A DNA stretch of 64,000 nucleotides from Xanthomonas bromi (GCF_900092025.1 NZ_FLTX01000040.1:1-64000); one strand, 5' to 3'. Positions 36,768 through 46,000 are shown, numbered from the stretch's first letter. Translations and numbers: made by a program. The notes: generated from the sequence alone by a model not told the origin.

Positions 36768-37862
36768 ATGTCCAAATCCACTGAATCCCCCTTGTTCTCC
36801 CCGGTGCGTCTGGGCGCGCTGGATCTTGCCAACCGCGTGATCATGGCCCCGCTGACGCGTAACCGCGCCGTCGCCGGCCAGGTGCCCTCGCCGCTTGCCG
36901 CTGAGTATTACGGCCAGCGCGCCACTGCCGGTCTGATCGTGGCCGAAGGCACCCAGATCAGTCCGCTGGGCCAGGGCTACCTCGATACCCCCGGCATCCA
37001 CACCAAGGAACAGATCCAGGGCTGGCGCGCTGTTACGGATGAAGTGCATCGCCGTGGCGGCAAGATCGTGCTGCAGCTGTGGCATGTGGGCCGCGTCTCG
37101 CACACCAGCGTGCTGCCACCGGGCGAAGTGCCGGTTGCACCCAGCGCCATCCGCGCGGAAGGCAAGACCTTCACCAAGAACGGGTTCGAGGACGTGTCCG
37201 AGCCGCGCGCACTGGCTTTGGACGAAATCCCCGGCTTGATCGAGGACTACCGCATCGCTGCACGCAACGCGCTCGATGCCGGCTTCGATGGCGTGGAAGT
37301 GCATGCGGCCAACGGCTACCTGCTCGACCAGTTCTTGCGGGACAGTTCCAACCAGCGCACCGATGCCTACGGTAGCGATATCGAAAACCGGACCCGCCTG
37401 CTTGCCGAAGTGGTGCAGGCGATTGCCGATGAAATCGGCGCCGATCGCACCGGCGTGCGCTTGTCGCCAGTGACCCCGGTGTACGGCGCGCACGACTCCG
37501 ACCCGCAGCCGCTGTTCGAACGTGCAGTCGAGCGCCTCAACCTGATTGGCGGGCTGGCCTTCGTGCACGTGATCGAGGGCGCAACCGGCGGCCCGCGCGA
37601 CAACATCGCTTTCGACTATGCCGCGTTGCGCGCCAAGTTCGACGGCGCCTGGATCGCAAACAATGGTTACGACCGGGGTATGTCCGAGCACGCCATCAGC
37701 AGCGGCTATGCCGATGCGATCGCGTATGGCCGCCCGTTCATCGCCAACCCGGACCTGGTCCGTCGCCTGCGCGAAAACGCGCCGCTGGCCGAGCTCGATC
37801 AGGCCACCATGTATGGCGGCGGCGCCAAGGGTTACACCGATTACCCCGCACTGCCGGAGTAA
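36768..37862 (+). CDS. nemA: Old Yellow Enzyme family ene-reductase
   Basis: A 364-residue FMN-dependent, NAD(P)H-driven reductase of electrophilic alkenes and nitro compounds. The barrel starts with LFSPVRLGALDLANRVIMAPLTR. HAAN at 179-182 holds the substrate-binding His and Asn. GYADAIAYGRPFIANPDL is the conserved phosphate/FMN end. The length and DQATMYGGGAKGYTDYP ending match N-ethylmaleimide reductase. ATG 36768 starts MSKSTESPLF; an upstream in-frame ATG at 36744 is possible. Confidence 0.92.
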   Translation: MSKSTESPLFSPVRLGALDLANRVIMAPLTRNRAVAGQVPSPLAAEYYGQRATAGLIVAEGTQISPLGQGYLDTPGIHTKEQIQGWRAVTDEVHRRGGKIVLQLWHVGRVSHTSVLPPGEVPVAPSAIRAEGKTFTKNGFEDVSEPRALALDEIPGLIEDYRIAARNALDAGFDGVEVHAANGYLLDQFLRDSSNQRTDAYGSDIENRTRLLAEVVQAIADEIGADRTGVRLSPVTPVYGAHDSDPQPLFERAVERLNLIGGLAFVHVIEGATGGPRDNIAFDYAALRAKFDGAWIANNGYDRGMSEHAISSGYADAIAYGRPFIANPDLVRRLRENAPLAELDQATMYGGGAKGYTDYPALPE

Positions 37863-38210
37863 CTGCCTGATCGGCAGCTGATCGTACGGCCGCATCTGCC
37901 AGCTGGCACGGTGCGGTCGCCGCGGGGTCAGGCAGATGCGCTGCATGCGCGCTGTTGCTTACCACGGTGGGCTGGCGCGAAGGTGATCTCGGCCAACGTG
38001 CGCGACTGCATGCGCTCGCGCATGCAGCACAGCTGCATGGTTGCGACGGGATATCCGCGCGATTAACGCAAGCGGACTTCAGCTCCCATCCCGCAGCATG
38101 CATCCGGGGATGCATCCCACTCCGCAGGTGTGCCAGTGCGCGATGTAGATTTCTCGGCACGGTCTCAACGCACGTATGTGCGCTTTTAGCCAAGCCAACG
38201 CATGCACTCA
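37863..38210. other. gene-free region between nemA and yjdM
   Basis: 348 bases between convergent genes. It holds a perfect 8-bp inverted repeat TGCATGCG-CTCG-CGCATGCA (38007-38026) without a T-run. No ORF with a start signal is seen. Confidence 0.45.
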
Positions 38211-38546
38211 TTACGCCTTGCGCAGAAAACAGGTCTTCAACACCAGACCCTTGATCTTTTCCGAGTTGCCTTCGATATGCGCGGCATCGTCTTCGACCAG
38301 CCGGATATTGCGGATCACCGTGCCCTGTTTCAAAGGAATCGAAGCACCCTTCACCTTGAGATCCTTGATCACGGTCACCGTGTCGCCGGCCTGCAGCACG
38401 TTGCCGTTGCTGTCGCGCACTACCGTCGTATCCGCCGCCGCATCGCCTGCGCTCCATTCGAAGCCGCAGTCTGCGCAGATCGACATCGCACCGTCGGCAT
38501 AGGTGTTCTCCAGGCCGCATTGAGGACAGGCGGGGACGATGGACAT
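38211..38546 (-). CDS. yjdM: zinc-ribbon protein YjdM (PhnA family)
   Basis: A 111-residue protein. The N-terminal zinc ribbon has CPQCGLENTYADGAMSICADCG. The PhnA C-terminal domain follows, with DSNGNVLQAGDTVTVIKDLKVKG and GLVLKTCFLRKA. Despite the old name it is not a phosphonatase; the role is unresolved. It is divergent from the CDF transporter gene at 38661. Confidence 0.92.
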   Translation of the reverse strand: MSIVPACPQCGLENTYADGAMSICADCGFEWSAGDAAADTTVVRDSNGNVLQAGDTVTVIKDLKVKGASIPLKQGTVIRNIRLVEDDAAHIEGNSEKIKGLVLKTCFLRKA

Positions 38547-38660
38547 GCAATTTCTCGATCGAAGCGGGCGTGGATTGTAGCCGCCCAGCCGCGCGATCAC
38601 GCACCCGGCACGGCAATGGCGCGATAGTGCGGCGCTTGTCGAATACCCCGCAGGTCGCGC

Positions 38661-39710
38661 GTGTCCAATCAACCAGCACCCATTCCCTCGCGCGCCACCC
38701 CAGGCTCCGCTCACGCCGAACAGACCGGCACCGCTGCCAACGGCAATGCTGCAGGCAAGCCGAAAGGCTCGCACTTGGTGGTGTATGTGGCGCTGGCCGG
38801 CAATCTGGCCATTGCCGTGGCCAAGTTCGTCGCCGCCGGCATGTCCGGCAGCTCGGCGATGCTCAGCGAAGGCGTGCATTCACTGGTAGACACCGTCAAC
38901 GAAGTGCTGCTGTTGTACGGATTACGCCGCGCCGCGCAGCCGCCCACACCGACCCATCCGTTCGGCTACGGGCGCGAGCTGTACTTCTGGAGTTTCATCG
39001 TTGCGCTGTTGGTCTTCGCAATGGGCGCTGGCGTGTCGTTGTACGAAGGCATCTTGCATCTGCGCAACCCCGAGCCGGCCAAGAGCCATCTGGTCGCCTA
39101 CATCGTGCTTGGCGTATCGATCGTATTCGAAGGCATTTCCTGGGTGGTCGCGTTGCGCGAATTCCGCTCCAAGAAGGGCCGCATGGGCTATTTCCAGGCC
39201 TTTCGTCAAAGCAAGGACCCAAGCACCTTCACCGTGTTGTTGGAAGACAGCGCTGCGTTGATCGGCTTGCTGATGGCACTGCTCGGCCTGGCCGGTGCAC
39301 AACTGTTCGGCATGCCCGAGCTCGATGGCATTGCCTCGATCGGCATCGCCGGGGTGCTGGCGTTGACCGCGTTCCTGCTGGCGCGCGAAACCAAGGGCCT
39401 GTTGATCGGCGAACCGGCACATGCGCACGTCACCGACTCGCTGCTGCGCATCGCCGCCAGCGACCCGGACGTGCGCGCAGCCAATGGTGTGCTCACCATG
39501 CAGATGGGGCCCAACCAAGTGGTGGCTGCCTTGAGCGCCGAGTTCGAAGACAGCCGCACCACGCCGCAGATCGAGGCCTGCGTCGGGCGGATCGAAGCCG
39601 CTGCCAAGCAGCAGCACCCCGAACTCACCGCTCTGTTCATCAAGCCGCAAACCCCGGAAACCTGGCGTGCACGGCGCGCGCAGATCGAGAGCGGCGCAAA
39701 GACCGAATAA
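38661..39710 (+). CDS. cation diffusion facilitator transporter
   Basis: A 349-residue CDF metal exporter. After a 38-residue polar N-terminus come six transmembrane segments. SSAMLSEGVHSLVDTVNEVLLLYG carries the first metal-site His and Asp, and LLEDSAALIGLLMALLGLA the second. A cytoplasmic metallochaperone-like domain follows (about 245-349). The pattern is of the CDF subgroup with unassigned metal, possibly Zn, Fe or Mn. Start GTG 38661. Confidence 0.87.
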   Translation: MSNQPAPIPSRATPGSAHAEQTGTAANGNAAGKPKGSHLVVYVALAGNLAIAVAKFVAAGMSGSSAMLSEGVHSLVDTVNEVLLLYGLRRAAQPPTPTHPFGYGRELYFWSFIVALLVFAMGAGVSLYEGILHLRNPEPAKSHLVAYIVLGVSIVFEGISWVVALREFRSKKGRMGYFQAFRQSKDPSTFTVLLEDSAALIGLLMALLGLAGAQLFGMPELDGIASIGIAGVLALTAFLLARETKGLLIGEPAHAHVTDSLLRIAASDPDVRAANGVLTMQMGPNQVVAALSAEFEDSRTTPQIEACVGRIEAAAKQQHPELTALFIKPQTPETWRARRAQIESGAKTE

Positions 39711-40050
39711 ACGGCGCCTCAGCTTGTACAGGCAGCGGTGTGTCGTACCCACACCATCGTGTTCAACAGCCAGGCACTACATGGTCAAACACCCCATGCT
39801 GCCACCGATCGTCGCTGTGGCCGAAGAACCAGCCATGCGCATATCGGCGTTCAACGTCTTCGGCGTCCCTGTCGTCCGTAGAACCTACGTGGTTGTGACG
39901 GTGATTCCACCAAACTGATCCTCGCCACAACCACGATCCCGGCTGTGGTTGCATGATCCAGTGCGATTGCCTACGGTGTGCACGCAGCATCTCTTCGCGT
40001 CGTGAATCAGCCGATGCATTTCCCTCGATCACCCGTCATGGAGGTTTCCA
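39711..40050. other. gene-free region before slyD
   Basis: 340 bases. An imperfect inverted repeat CAACCAC / GTGGTTG lies near 39930-39952. GGAGG occurs ahead of slyD. A 45-codon frame from 39781 is open, but I cannot support it as a gene. Confidence 0.4.
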
Positions 40051-40524
40051 ATGGAAATCAGCCAGGGTCGCGTTGCGACCATTCACTACACCCTTTCCGA
40101 CGACAACGGTCAGGTCCTCGACCGCTCCGCGCCCGACGCACCGCTAAGCTATCTGCATGGCGCCGGCAACATCGTGCCCGGCCTGGAACAGGCACTGGAA
40201 GGCAAGCAATTGGGCGACGCGCTCAACGCCGACGTGGTCCCCGAACAGGGCTACGGCCCGCGCCATGAGCAGCTGATCCAGCACGTTCCCCGCGATGCGT
40301 TTCCGGGCGATGTCGGCGTGGTGCCCGGCGTGCAGTTCGAAGCGCGCACGCAGCAAGGTCCAGTCCTGGTCACCGTGACCGAGGTGGGCCCGGACCAGGT
40401 CACCGTGGACGGCAATCACCCGCTGGCCGGGCAGACATTGCACTTTGCGGTCGAAGTGGTGGCGGTGCGCGAGGCCACCACTCAGGAACTGAACGACGGT
40501 CACGTCGCCGACCTGGCGGCCTGA
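40051..40524 (+). CDS. slyD: FKBP-type peptidyl-prolyl isomerase, SlyD-like
   Basis: A 157-residue FKBP-fold isomerase. VATIHYTLSDDNGQVLDRS opens the FKBP core and LHGAGNIVPGLEQALEGK forms the active-site loop. The inserted-in-flap chaperone domain spans about 70-125. The C-terminus AVREATTQEL closes the fold and stops there: the His/Cys-rich metal-binding tail of E. coli SlyD is absent. GGAGG lies seven bases before the ATG. Confidence 0.9.
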   Translation: MEISQGRVATIHYTLSDDNGQVLDRSAPDAPLSYLHGAGNIVPGLEQALEGKQLGDALNADVVPEQGYGPRHEQLIQHVPRDAFPGDVGVVPGVQFEARTQQGPVLVTVTEVGPDQVTVDGNHPLAGQTLHFAVEVVAVREATTQELNDGHVADLAA

Positions 40525-40670
40525 CGGCCTCACTCAGCGCGCGCCGTACGCCACGCGGCTGCGCTGCGGGCATGCCGCACTTCGTTGCTGAGGCGACCGG
40601 CACTACCGGTCGCCACGGTGGATGCGGCGGCCGTAGTAAAGTGCGCGACCCGCTCTCCAGGCCCGTCTGC

Positions 40671-42047
40671 ATGAAACTCGGCATCGACTTCGGTACCAGC
40701 AACTCCGCCGCCGCGGCGATTGTCGATGGGCAGGTCGTGCCGGTACGCTTCGGCGAAGCCTTGCAGTTCCGCACCACGGTGTATTTCCCGGAGACCATGC
40801 GCGAGCCGGAAGATTTCAGCCTCACTCCGGCACTGGAATACGAGGTGGAGCGCTTGATCGACTCGGGCCGCCGCGATGCATTGGCCGCCGGCCGCACTTC
40901 CAACAACGACAGCCTGCGCCGCGACGCAATCCGCATCGTGCGGCGGCAATGGATGGAAGAGCAGGTGCGCGAGCCACGCAGCTCCGCCGCCCTGCTGCAA
41001 AACGCAGTCTACGGCGACGAGGCGCTGGACGCGTATTTTCTCGAAGGCGAAGGCAGCTTGGTGCAAAGCCCCAAGTCGATGCTCGGCTACAACCTGCATC
41101 CGCGCGCGCGCCAGACCATCACCGGTATCGCCACGCATGTGCTGGAACACATCCGGCTGACTGCTTCGCGCCAGTTCGATATCAACATCCGCCACGCCAC
41201 CCTGGGCCGCCCGGTGCAATTTCGCAGTTCGATCGGTGAGGCCGGCAACGCGCAGGCGCTGGAGATCCTGCAGACCGCCGCGATCGCCGCCGGCTTCGAC
41301 AGCGTGGATTTTCTCGAAGAGCCCGCGGCGGCCGCGATGCATTACCACGTCAGCCACGACAGCCGCCACGACACCGTGGTGGTGGATATCGGTGGCGGCA
41401 CCACCGACGTTGCCCACGCCAGCGTCGGCGGCAGCGCTGCGCCGCAGGTACACCGCGCCTGGGGTATCGCGCGCGGCGGTACCGACATCGATCTGGCGCT
41501 GAGTCTGGCGGCCTATATGCCGCTGTTCGGCCGCGGCATCACCCGCGTGCCGACCCACCATTACGTGGAGGCGGCGATGGTGCAGGACATGACGCGACAA
41601 CGCGAATTCCGCCTACACAAGTACCAGGACGTTGCCGCACCCTTCGACAAGCGCCTGCAGGCCTTGCAAGACACCGGCAATACCGCGCGCCTGTATCGCG
41701 GCGTTGAAGCCTGCAAGATCGCGCTCAGCGAGCTGGACCGGCATCAGGCCGCGCTCGACTTCATCGAGCGTGGGCTGGGCGTGGAGGTGAAGGCCGACGC
41801 ACTGGTTGGGGCCGCTTCCAACTACCTCGGCGAACTGGAAGGCCTGCTGGCGCAGGTGCGCGCCGAGATGACGGCTGTACCGGCGACCGTGTTCCTGACC
41901 GGCGGCATGTCGCGCGCCGGCTATATCCGCGACACCGTGGCCGCAGCGTTCCCGCAATCGCGCCTGGTGCATGGCGATCCGTCCTTCGGCGTGGTCCAGG
42001 GCCTGGCCTGGGCAGCCGCACAGACAGCCCGTCGGTCGGACAGTTAA
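40671..42047 (+). CDS. yegD: Hsp70-family protein, YegD-like
   Basis: A 458-residue actin-like ATPase. LGIDFGTSNSAAA is the phosphate-1 motif, VVVDIGGGTTDVAH is phosphate-2 and VFLTGGMSRAGYI is the adenosine motif. The substrate-binding domain of DnaK is absent, as in YegD. An insertion around residues 60-140 is normal for this subfamily. The cellular role is not known; a chaperone-like function is presumed. ATG 40671 follows a short gap after slyD. Confidence 0.87.
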   Translation: MKLGIDFGTSNSAAAAIVDGQVVPVRFGEALQFRTTVYFPETMREPEDFSLTPALEYEVERLIDSGRRDALAAGRTSNNDSLRRDAIRIVRRQWMEEQVREPRSSAALLQNAVYGDEALDAYFLEGEGSLVQSPKSMLGYNLHPRARQTITGIATHVLEHIRLTASRQFDINIRHATLGRPVQFRSSIGEAGNAQALEILQTAAIAAGFDSVDFLEEPAAAAMHYHVSHDSRHDTVVVDIGGGTTDVAHASVGGSAAPQVHRAWGIARGGTDIDLALSLAAYMPLFGRGITRVPTHHYVEAAMVQDMTRQREFRLHKYQDVAAPFDKRLQALQDTGNTARLYRGVEACKIALSELDRHQAALDFIERGLGVEVKADALVGAASNYLGELEGLLAQVRAEMTAVPATVFLTGGMSRAGYIRDTVAAAFPQSRLVHGDPSFGVVQGLAWAAAQTARRSDS

Positions 42048-42236
42048 CACATCAGAGAGCCAAACCCTTTATGATGCACGGTTGCTGGCTGACGTCTCGC
42101 CGTCTTGTCTGCAAAGGCACGTACGTTGTGCCACCGCGATTGCGCACCGAACGCTCTCGCACTCTCGACACCGCTTCCGCGCGCGCCACCCTAGCCGCAG
42201 GCGGTGTCACCGCACTTCCCCGCTATAGGAGGCCAC

Positions 42237-42422
42237 ATGGCACGTCCCGCGACCAAGCAGAAATCCCAGCCCAGCATCGCTCGCAGCGAAGGCAAGTCGC
42301 AGCCGCTCAGTCGTGAGCGCATCGCGGCCGACATCGCCGCGTTCCGCAAAACCGGCGGCCGGATCGAAGTGCTCACCACCAACTTCGGCCCGGCACGCAA
42401 CGACGGCGACAAGATCGCCTGA
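42237..42422 (+). CDS. small conserved protein, unknown
   Basis: A 61-residue basic protein with a low-complexity start (ARPATKQKSQPSIARS) and a helix-turn RERIAADIAAFRKTGGRIEVL typical of small Xanthomonas regulatory-looking proteins. The ribosome-binding site AGGAGG is optimal, five bases before the ATG, which supports real expression. Function unknown. Confidence 0.7.
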   Translation: MARPATKQKSQPSIARSEGKSQPLSRERIAADIAAFRKTGGRIEVLTTNFGPARNDGDKIA

Positions 42423-42924
42423 CACAGCGAATAACGCGCGGCACATGGCCGCCAGGTGTGGATTCCAGATACCCGTCGTCTCCACTGGCCATTCGCGTCG
42501 CGTTGTGACTCGCTGTTGCGTACTGACGGAAAGTCGAGCTGTTGGACCGACGTGCCGCCGCGAGGTGGCACGTTTGTTTCTGGCGTCAGGGGCGTGATCG
42601 ATCCGCACCAAGCTGGAATGCAGCTTCAGTGCGACGGCATGCCGGATCTAGCGATGTCCCGCTCGACACCTTCGCACCGGTCTTGGTGCGCGGCGAGCAT
42701 GTGAGACCCCGCGCATCGCCCCCCCCCCCCCCCAGGGCGTCGCGTGCGAGCACTCCCATCTGCGTCCACCTACGCCACTGCACCGGCACGGAGGCTTGCG
42801 CTCGTGGATCGCACGCAATCTGCCGCACTGCTGCATTCGCAGATGAGCGCGGATTCACCCTACACGCTACAGCGCAGGAGTGGCCCCGCTACAATAGCCG
42901 CCCACTTCGACCCTGCATGATGTG
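42423..42924. other. gene-free region with poly-C tract
   Basis: 502 bases. Contains a run of 15 C at 42719-42733, an inverted repeat ACGTGCC / GGCACGT near 42549-42571, and GCACC / GGTGC near 42675-42690. No supportable ORF. Confidence 0.55.
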
Positions 42925-43518
42925 ATGTCCGCGTCCGATGCGTTGCCCGCCATGATCCGCAGCCTGTTACCCCCTTGGAATCCGCAATGGCTGGCGATTG
43001 CGGTACCAACGGTCAAGATCGTGCTGATTCTGGCCGCTGCCGCGTTGGCACGGCTGCTGCTGCGGCGATTGTTGCGGCGCTTGTGCATGCGTTACAGCAT
43101 GCCCGCCGAAATGACGATCGGCATCCGTCGCGTCGGCAGCTTCATCATTTCGGTCAGCGCCTTGTTGTTGGCGCTACGGGTCCTCGGCGTCCGGGCAGAC
43201 ACCTTATGGACCGCATTTACCGGATTTGCCGCCGTCGGCGCAGTCGCGTTCTTCGCTGCATGGAGCGTGCTGTCCAATATCTTCTGCACGTTCCTGATCA
43301 TCACAACGCGCCCGTTTAGGCTACACGATCACATCGAGTTACTCGAAGGCGGCGACAAGCCGGGCTTGAAGGGGCGCGTGATCGATATCAACGTGATCTA
43401 CACCACGCTGGAAGAAACTGGCGACCGTGCCGGCAGCGTCTTGCAAGTTCCCAATAGTCTGTTTTTCCAGCGCACGACGCGGCGCTGGCGCGAGACAAGC
43501 AGCTTCAACGCCAACTAG
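42925..43518 (+). CDS. small MscS-family mechanosensitive channel
   Basis: A 197-residue protein. Three hydrophobic helices (about 22-45, 65-85, 90-115) are followed by the MscS pore-lining helix GFAAVGAVAFFAAWSVLSNIF and the upper beta domain (TTRPFRLHDHIELLE, GRVIDINVIYTTLEE, VPNSLFFQR). The C-terminal cytoplasmic cage domain of E. coli MscS is missing, as in other minimal homologues, so it may be complete. It has the first start after a 15-C homopolymer, about 190 bases upstream. Confidence 0.85.
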   Translation: MSASDALPAMIRSLLPPWNPQWLAIAVPTVKIVLILAAAALARLLLRRLLRRLCMRYSMPAEMTIGIRRVGSFIISVSALLLALRVLGVRADTLWTAFTGFAAVGAVAFFAAWSVLSNIFCTFLIITTRPFRLHDHIELLEGGDKPGLKGRVIDINVIYTTLEETGDRAGSVLQVPNSLFFQRTTRRWRETSSFNAN

Positions 43519-43636
43519 GCGCGAGCGACAAGACGCTGTGTGCAGGGACCATCTCGCCACTGGCAGAACCAGGCACGAAGGTGCAAACAAGCAAACGCCC
43601 TACCAATACAGCGGAGCGTCGCTGCAGCGCCCGCTT

Positions 43637-43660
43637 GCGATGGCGATGGCGATGGCGATG
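43637..43660. repeat. hexanucleotide tandem repeat, four GCGATG units
   Basis: Four perfect GCGATG copies, then GCGCGC, in an intergenic stretch between convergent genes. Variable-number candidate. Confidence 0.85.
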
Positions 43661-43718
43661 GCGCGCTCAGCGATAGCGGCCGCGCTGAGTTGAGCGTTGA
43701 GAAATCAACATCAACCAT

Positions 43719-43985
43719 TCAACGCAGCTGACTATCCTTGCTGCCGCGACGGTTGTAGCCGCCTTGCGCCGCCTGCTCTATGTCGTGCGCTTCCTGGCAA
43801 TTCACGCACAGGCGCACCCCGGGCACTGCCTTGCGGCGTGCCTCGGGAATCGGTGCCTCGCAGTCTTCGCAGTGCGTCAAACTCGGACCTTGATTCAGTT
43901 GACTGCGCGCACGCTTGATCCCGTCGTCGACAGTCGCATCGATCTGATCCTGCACCGCTCCATCACCCGCCCATCCGGTTGCCAT
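43719..43985 (-). CDS. DksA/TraR C4-type zinc-finger protein
   Basis: An 88-residue protein. The C4 zinc finger CEDC ... CVNC occupies about 39-64 in the arrangement of YbiI/DksA-like proteins, with LCVNCQEAHDIEQ at the end. The coiled-coil of DksA is absent. It may bind RNA polymerase or be a simple zinc protein; unknown. Confidence 0.85.
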   Translation of the reverse strand: MATGWAGDGAVQDQIDATVDDGIKRARSQLNQGPSLTHCEDCEAPIPEARRKAVPGVRLCVNCQEAHDIEQAAQGGYNRRGSKDSQLR

Positions 43986-44158
43986 GATCGCTACACCTCG
44001 CTGATCTGCACACAGATATGGTCATCGCGCAGGCAAATCCAAGCCGCGTGTGCACAGTACGCTCAAACCGAGTGCTCTAGCATTCAAATCAGCGCCACCT
44101 GTCGGCACGCACGGCAGGTAGCCAGGTAATCAGTCATCCGCACTCTCGAGGAACCGCA

Positions 44159-44419
44159 ATGGAACAGCCCGTCCACCCGTTTTCCGAACTGTTCGCCCAG
44201 TTGGGCCTGCCCAGCGACGAAGCCAGTATTCGCAGCTTTATCGCCATCGCCGAGCACTCTCCGCTGGCGGGTGATATGCGCCTGGAAGAGGCGCCATTCT
44301 GGACGCCCGCGCAATCCCAGCTGTTGCGTGAAGAACGCCTCGACGATGCCGACTGGATTGTGACCATCGACCAGCTCAATATCGCCTTGCATACCACTGC
44401 CAACACTACCGGCGTCTGA
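44159..44419 (+). CDS. DUF2789 family protein
   Basis: An 86-residue protein matching DUF2789: HPFSELFAQLGLPSDEASIRSFIA at the start, then PLAGDMRLEEAPFWTPAQSQLLREE. All-helical small fold, function unknown. Single gene, ending 81 bases before a bidirectional terminator. Confidence 0.88.
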   Translation: MEQPVHPFSELFAQLGLPSDEASIRSFIAIAEHSPLAGDMRLEEAPFWTPAQSQLLREERLDDADWIVTIDQLNIALHTTANTTGV

Positions 44420-44494
44420 GCGCAGTGCCGACATATGCAAGCCACGCTTGAGATCGTCTGCAGCTGGCATGCTTGCTGCGTTGATTGGCAGAAC

Positions 44495-44524
44495 AAAAAA
44501 GGAGCGGCCACTGGCCGCTCCTTT
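44495..44524. terminator. bidirectional terminator
   Basis: AAAAAA, then perfect 9-bp stem GGAGCGGCC / GGCCGCTCC with a 3-base loop, then TTT. It lies between convergent DUF2789 (+) and DUF1328 (-) genes; the T-run is better for the minus strand. Confidence 0.9.
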
Positions 44525-44580
44525 GTGTGACGGGTGATGCAGCCAGGCAGCGAAGCGCGTGCCCGGCTACAGACGAAGCG

Positions 44581-44754
44581 TCAAGTCACTTTCTTGGCAA
44601 TCGTCACGCCCAGCACGAACAGCAGGATGGCGATGATGATGCCGGCCCAGAACAGGAACTTGGCGATACCCATCGCAGCGCCGGCCATGCCGCCGAAGCC
44701 CAGCGCACCGGCAATCAGGCCGATAATTGCGAAAATGATGGCCCACTTGATCAT
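44581..44754 (-). CDS. DUF1328 small membrane protein (YtjA-like)
   Basis: A 57-residue hydrophobic protein with two transmembrane segments: [21 protein letters not shown] and [20 protein letters not shown], typical of DUF1328/YtjA. Function unknown; often stress-associated. The start is ATG 44754, preceded by GGAGAC. Confidence 0.87.
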   Translation of the reverse strand: MIKWAIIFAIIGLIAGALGFGGMAGAAMGIAKFLFWAGIIIAILLFVLGVTIAKKVT

Positions 44755-45180
44755 GACGTTGTCTCCTCATCGGCACGGTGCCGTTGTTCGATCGCGTGCT
44801 TGCGACGTCGCGCCGCACGCCATGCACCGCACGCTACCCATTCGAATGTGCCGCAGTCGTGAATACGCCTGACACAGGCTGCAATACGTGCGTGACGTTC
44901 ACAGGACCAGCACCATGACGACGCAGCCGCATGCGCTTGGTGGGAAGCGCATCGCAGCTCGGCACGGGGCCGCCCATCACACAGCAACGCCGCAACGTCG
45001 TCTTGTGCGGCGTCGTGCAAGCCACTCTGATCTCAGCCCGCGCACGCCGCACATGCGCCCCTTGCCATGCATCGACGCGCAGCGCACACGCTCTGCGTTC
45101 GTAGTCACTCAACTGCACCTGTGGATTGGCCAGCAGCTGTCGCATCGGCGATCATGCGTGCCTCGCAGAGCTCGATCGCC
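44755..45180. other. gene-free region between DUF1328 and YgjP-like gene
   Basis: 426 bases between divergent genes. No clear ORF, repeat or hairpin with T-run. Promoters for both flanking genes are expected here. Confidence 0.4.
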
Positions 45181-45681
45181 ATGGACACGCTTCGCTACCT
45201 CACCGGCTATCCGCCCGCTGTCCTGGATCAGGTGCGCGAGCTGATCGCACAGGACAAGCTCGCCACCGCGCTGGCAAAGCGTTACCCGGACCGGCACGCG
45301 ATCCGCACCGATCGCCATCTCTACGAGTACGTCAAGGCAATGAAGGAGCGCTACATGCGCTCATCGCCCACCTTGCATAAGGCGATGTACGACAACCATC
45401 TGCAGGTGGTGAAGCATGCACTGGGCACGCATACGGCGATTTCGCGCGTGCATGGCGGCCGCCTGAAAGCCAGCCGCGAGATTCGCATCGCCTCGGTGTT
45501 TCGCGACGCTCCGGAACCGTTCTTGCAGATGATCGTGGCGCATGAATTGGCGCATCTGAAGGAGGCCGATCACAACAAAGCCTTCTACCAGCTCTGCAAC
45601 CACATGACGCCGGACTATCACCAACTGGAGTTCGATCTGCGCCTGTATCTGACCCAGTTGGCCCTGTCTGCCGATCGCTGA
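45181..45681 (+). CDS. YgjP/SprT-like zinc metallopeptidase
   Basis: A 166-residue protein of the YgjP (DUF45) family. The active-site motif HELAH is at 121-125 and a third ligand candidate is His131 (HELAHLKEADH). The N-terminal DTLRYLTGYPP is conserved in Xanthomonadaceae, which is why ATG 45181 was chosen over the in-frame ATG at 45154. Substrate unknown. Confidence 0.85.
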   Translation: MDTLRYLTGYPPAVLDQVRELIAQDKLATALAKRYPDRHAIRTDRHLYEYVKAMKERYMRSSPTLHKAMYDNHLQVVKHALGTHTAISRVHGGRLKASREIRIASVFRDAPEPFLQMIVAHELAHLKEADHNKAFYQLCNHMTPDYHQLEFDLRLYLTQLALSADR

Positions 45682-46000
45682 TCGCACAGCGCGCGGGCAC
45701 GGCTCAGGATGTGCGCATGCAGTTCTCTTCACTAGCGTCAGCTGCGCCGCCTGCGCCAGCGACACCCTGGCCTGCCGGTCACGCCAACGAACAAATGGCC
45801 AGGAACGCGCTGGTGTGGCCAGCAGCGCCATCGGATTGATGAACAAATTCATACACCCCCCCCTGCCGACGTGGTTTAAAATGTTGCAGCGCGACGTGAT
45901 CGGACAAGATCTGTAAACGTCGCTTTTTTTTTGTTTCCCACTGCACGGGTGCATGCCCGGCTTCAGGGAAGGCACATCACGCAGCCCCGCGGAGCCTTCG
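45682..46000. other. leader region of leucine-type dehydrogenase gene
   Basis: 319 bases. Contains an 8-C run (45856-45863), a TTTAAAAT box at 45875-45882 that could be a -10 element, then a terminator hairpin at 45891-45932. No ORF is supportable. Confidence 0.5.
45891..45932 (+). terminator. leader terminator or attenuator upstream of dehydrogenase gene
   Basis: GCGACGT (45891-45897) pairs with ACGTCGC (45917-45923). GATC/GATC can pair inside it. Nine T follow (45924-45932). It ends 68 bases before the ATG at 46001. Confidence 0.8.

Noticed and set aside
39781-39918. 45-codon ORF in the gap before slyD
   Set aside because: No ribosome-binding site and no recognisable composition; likely chance.
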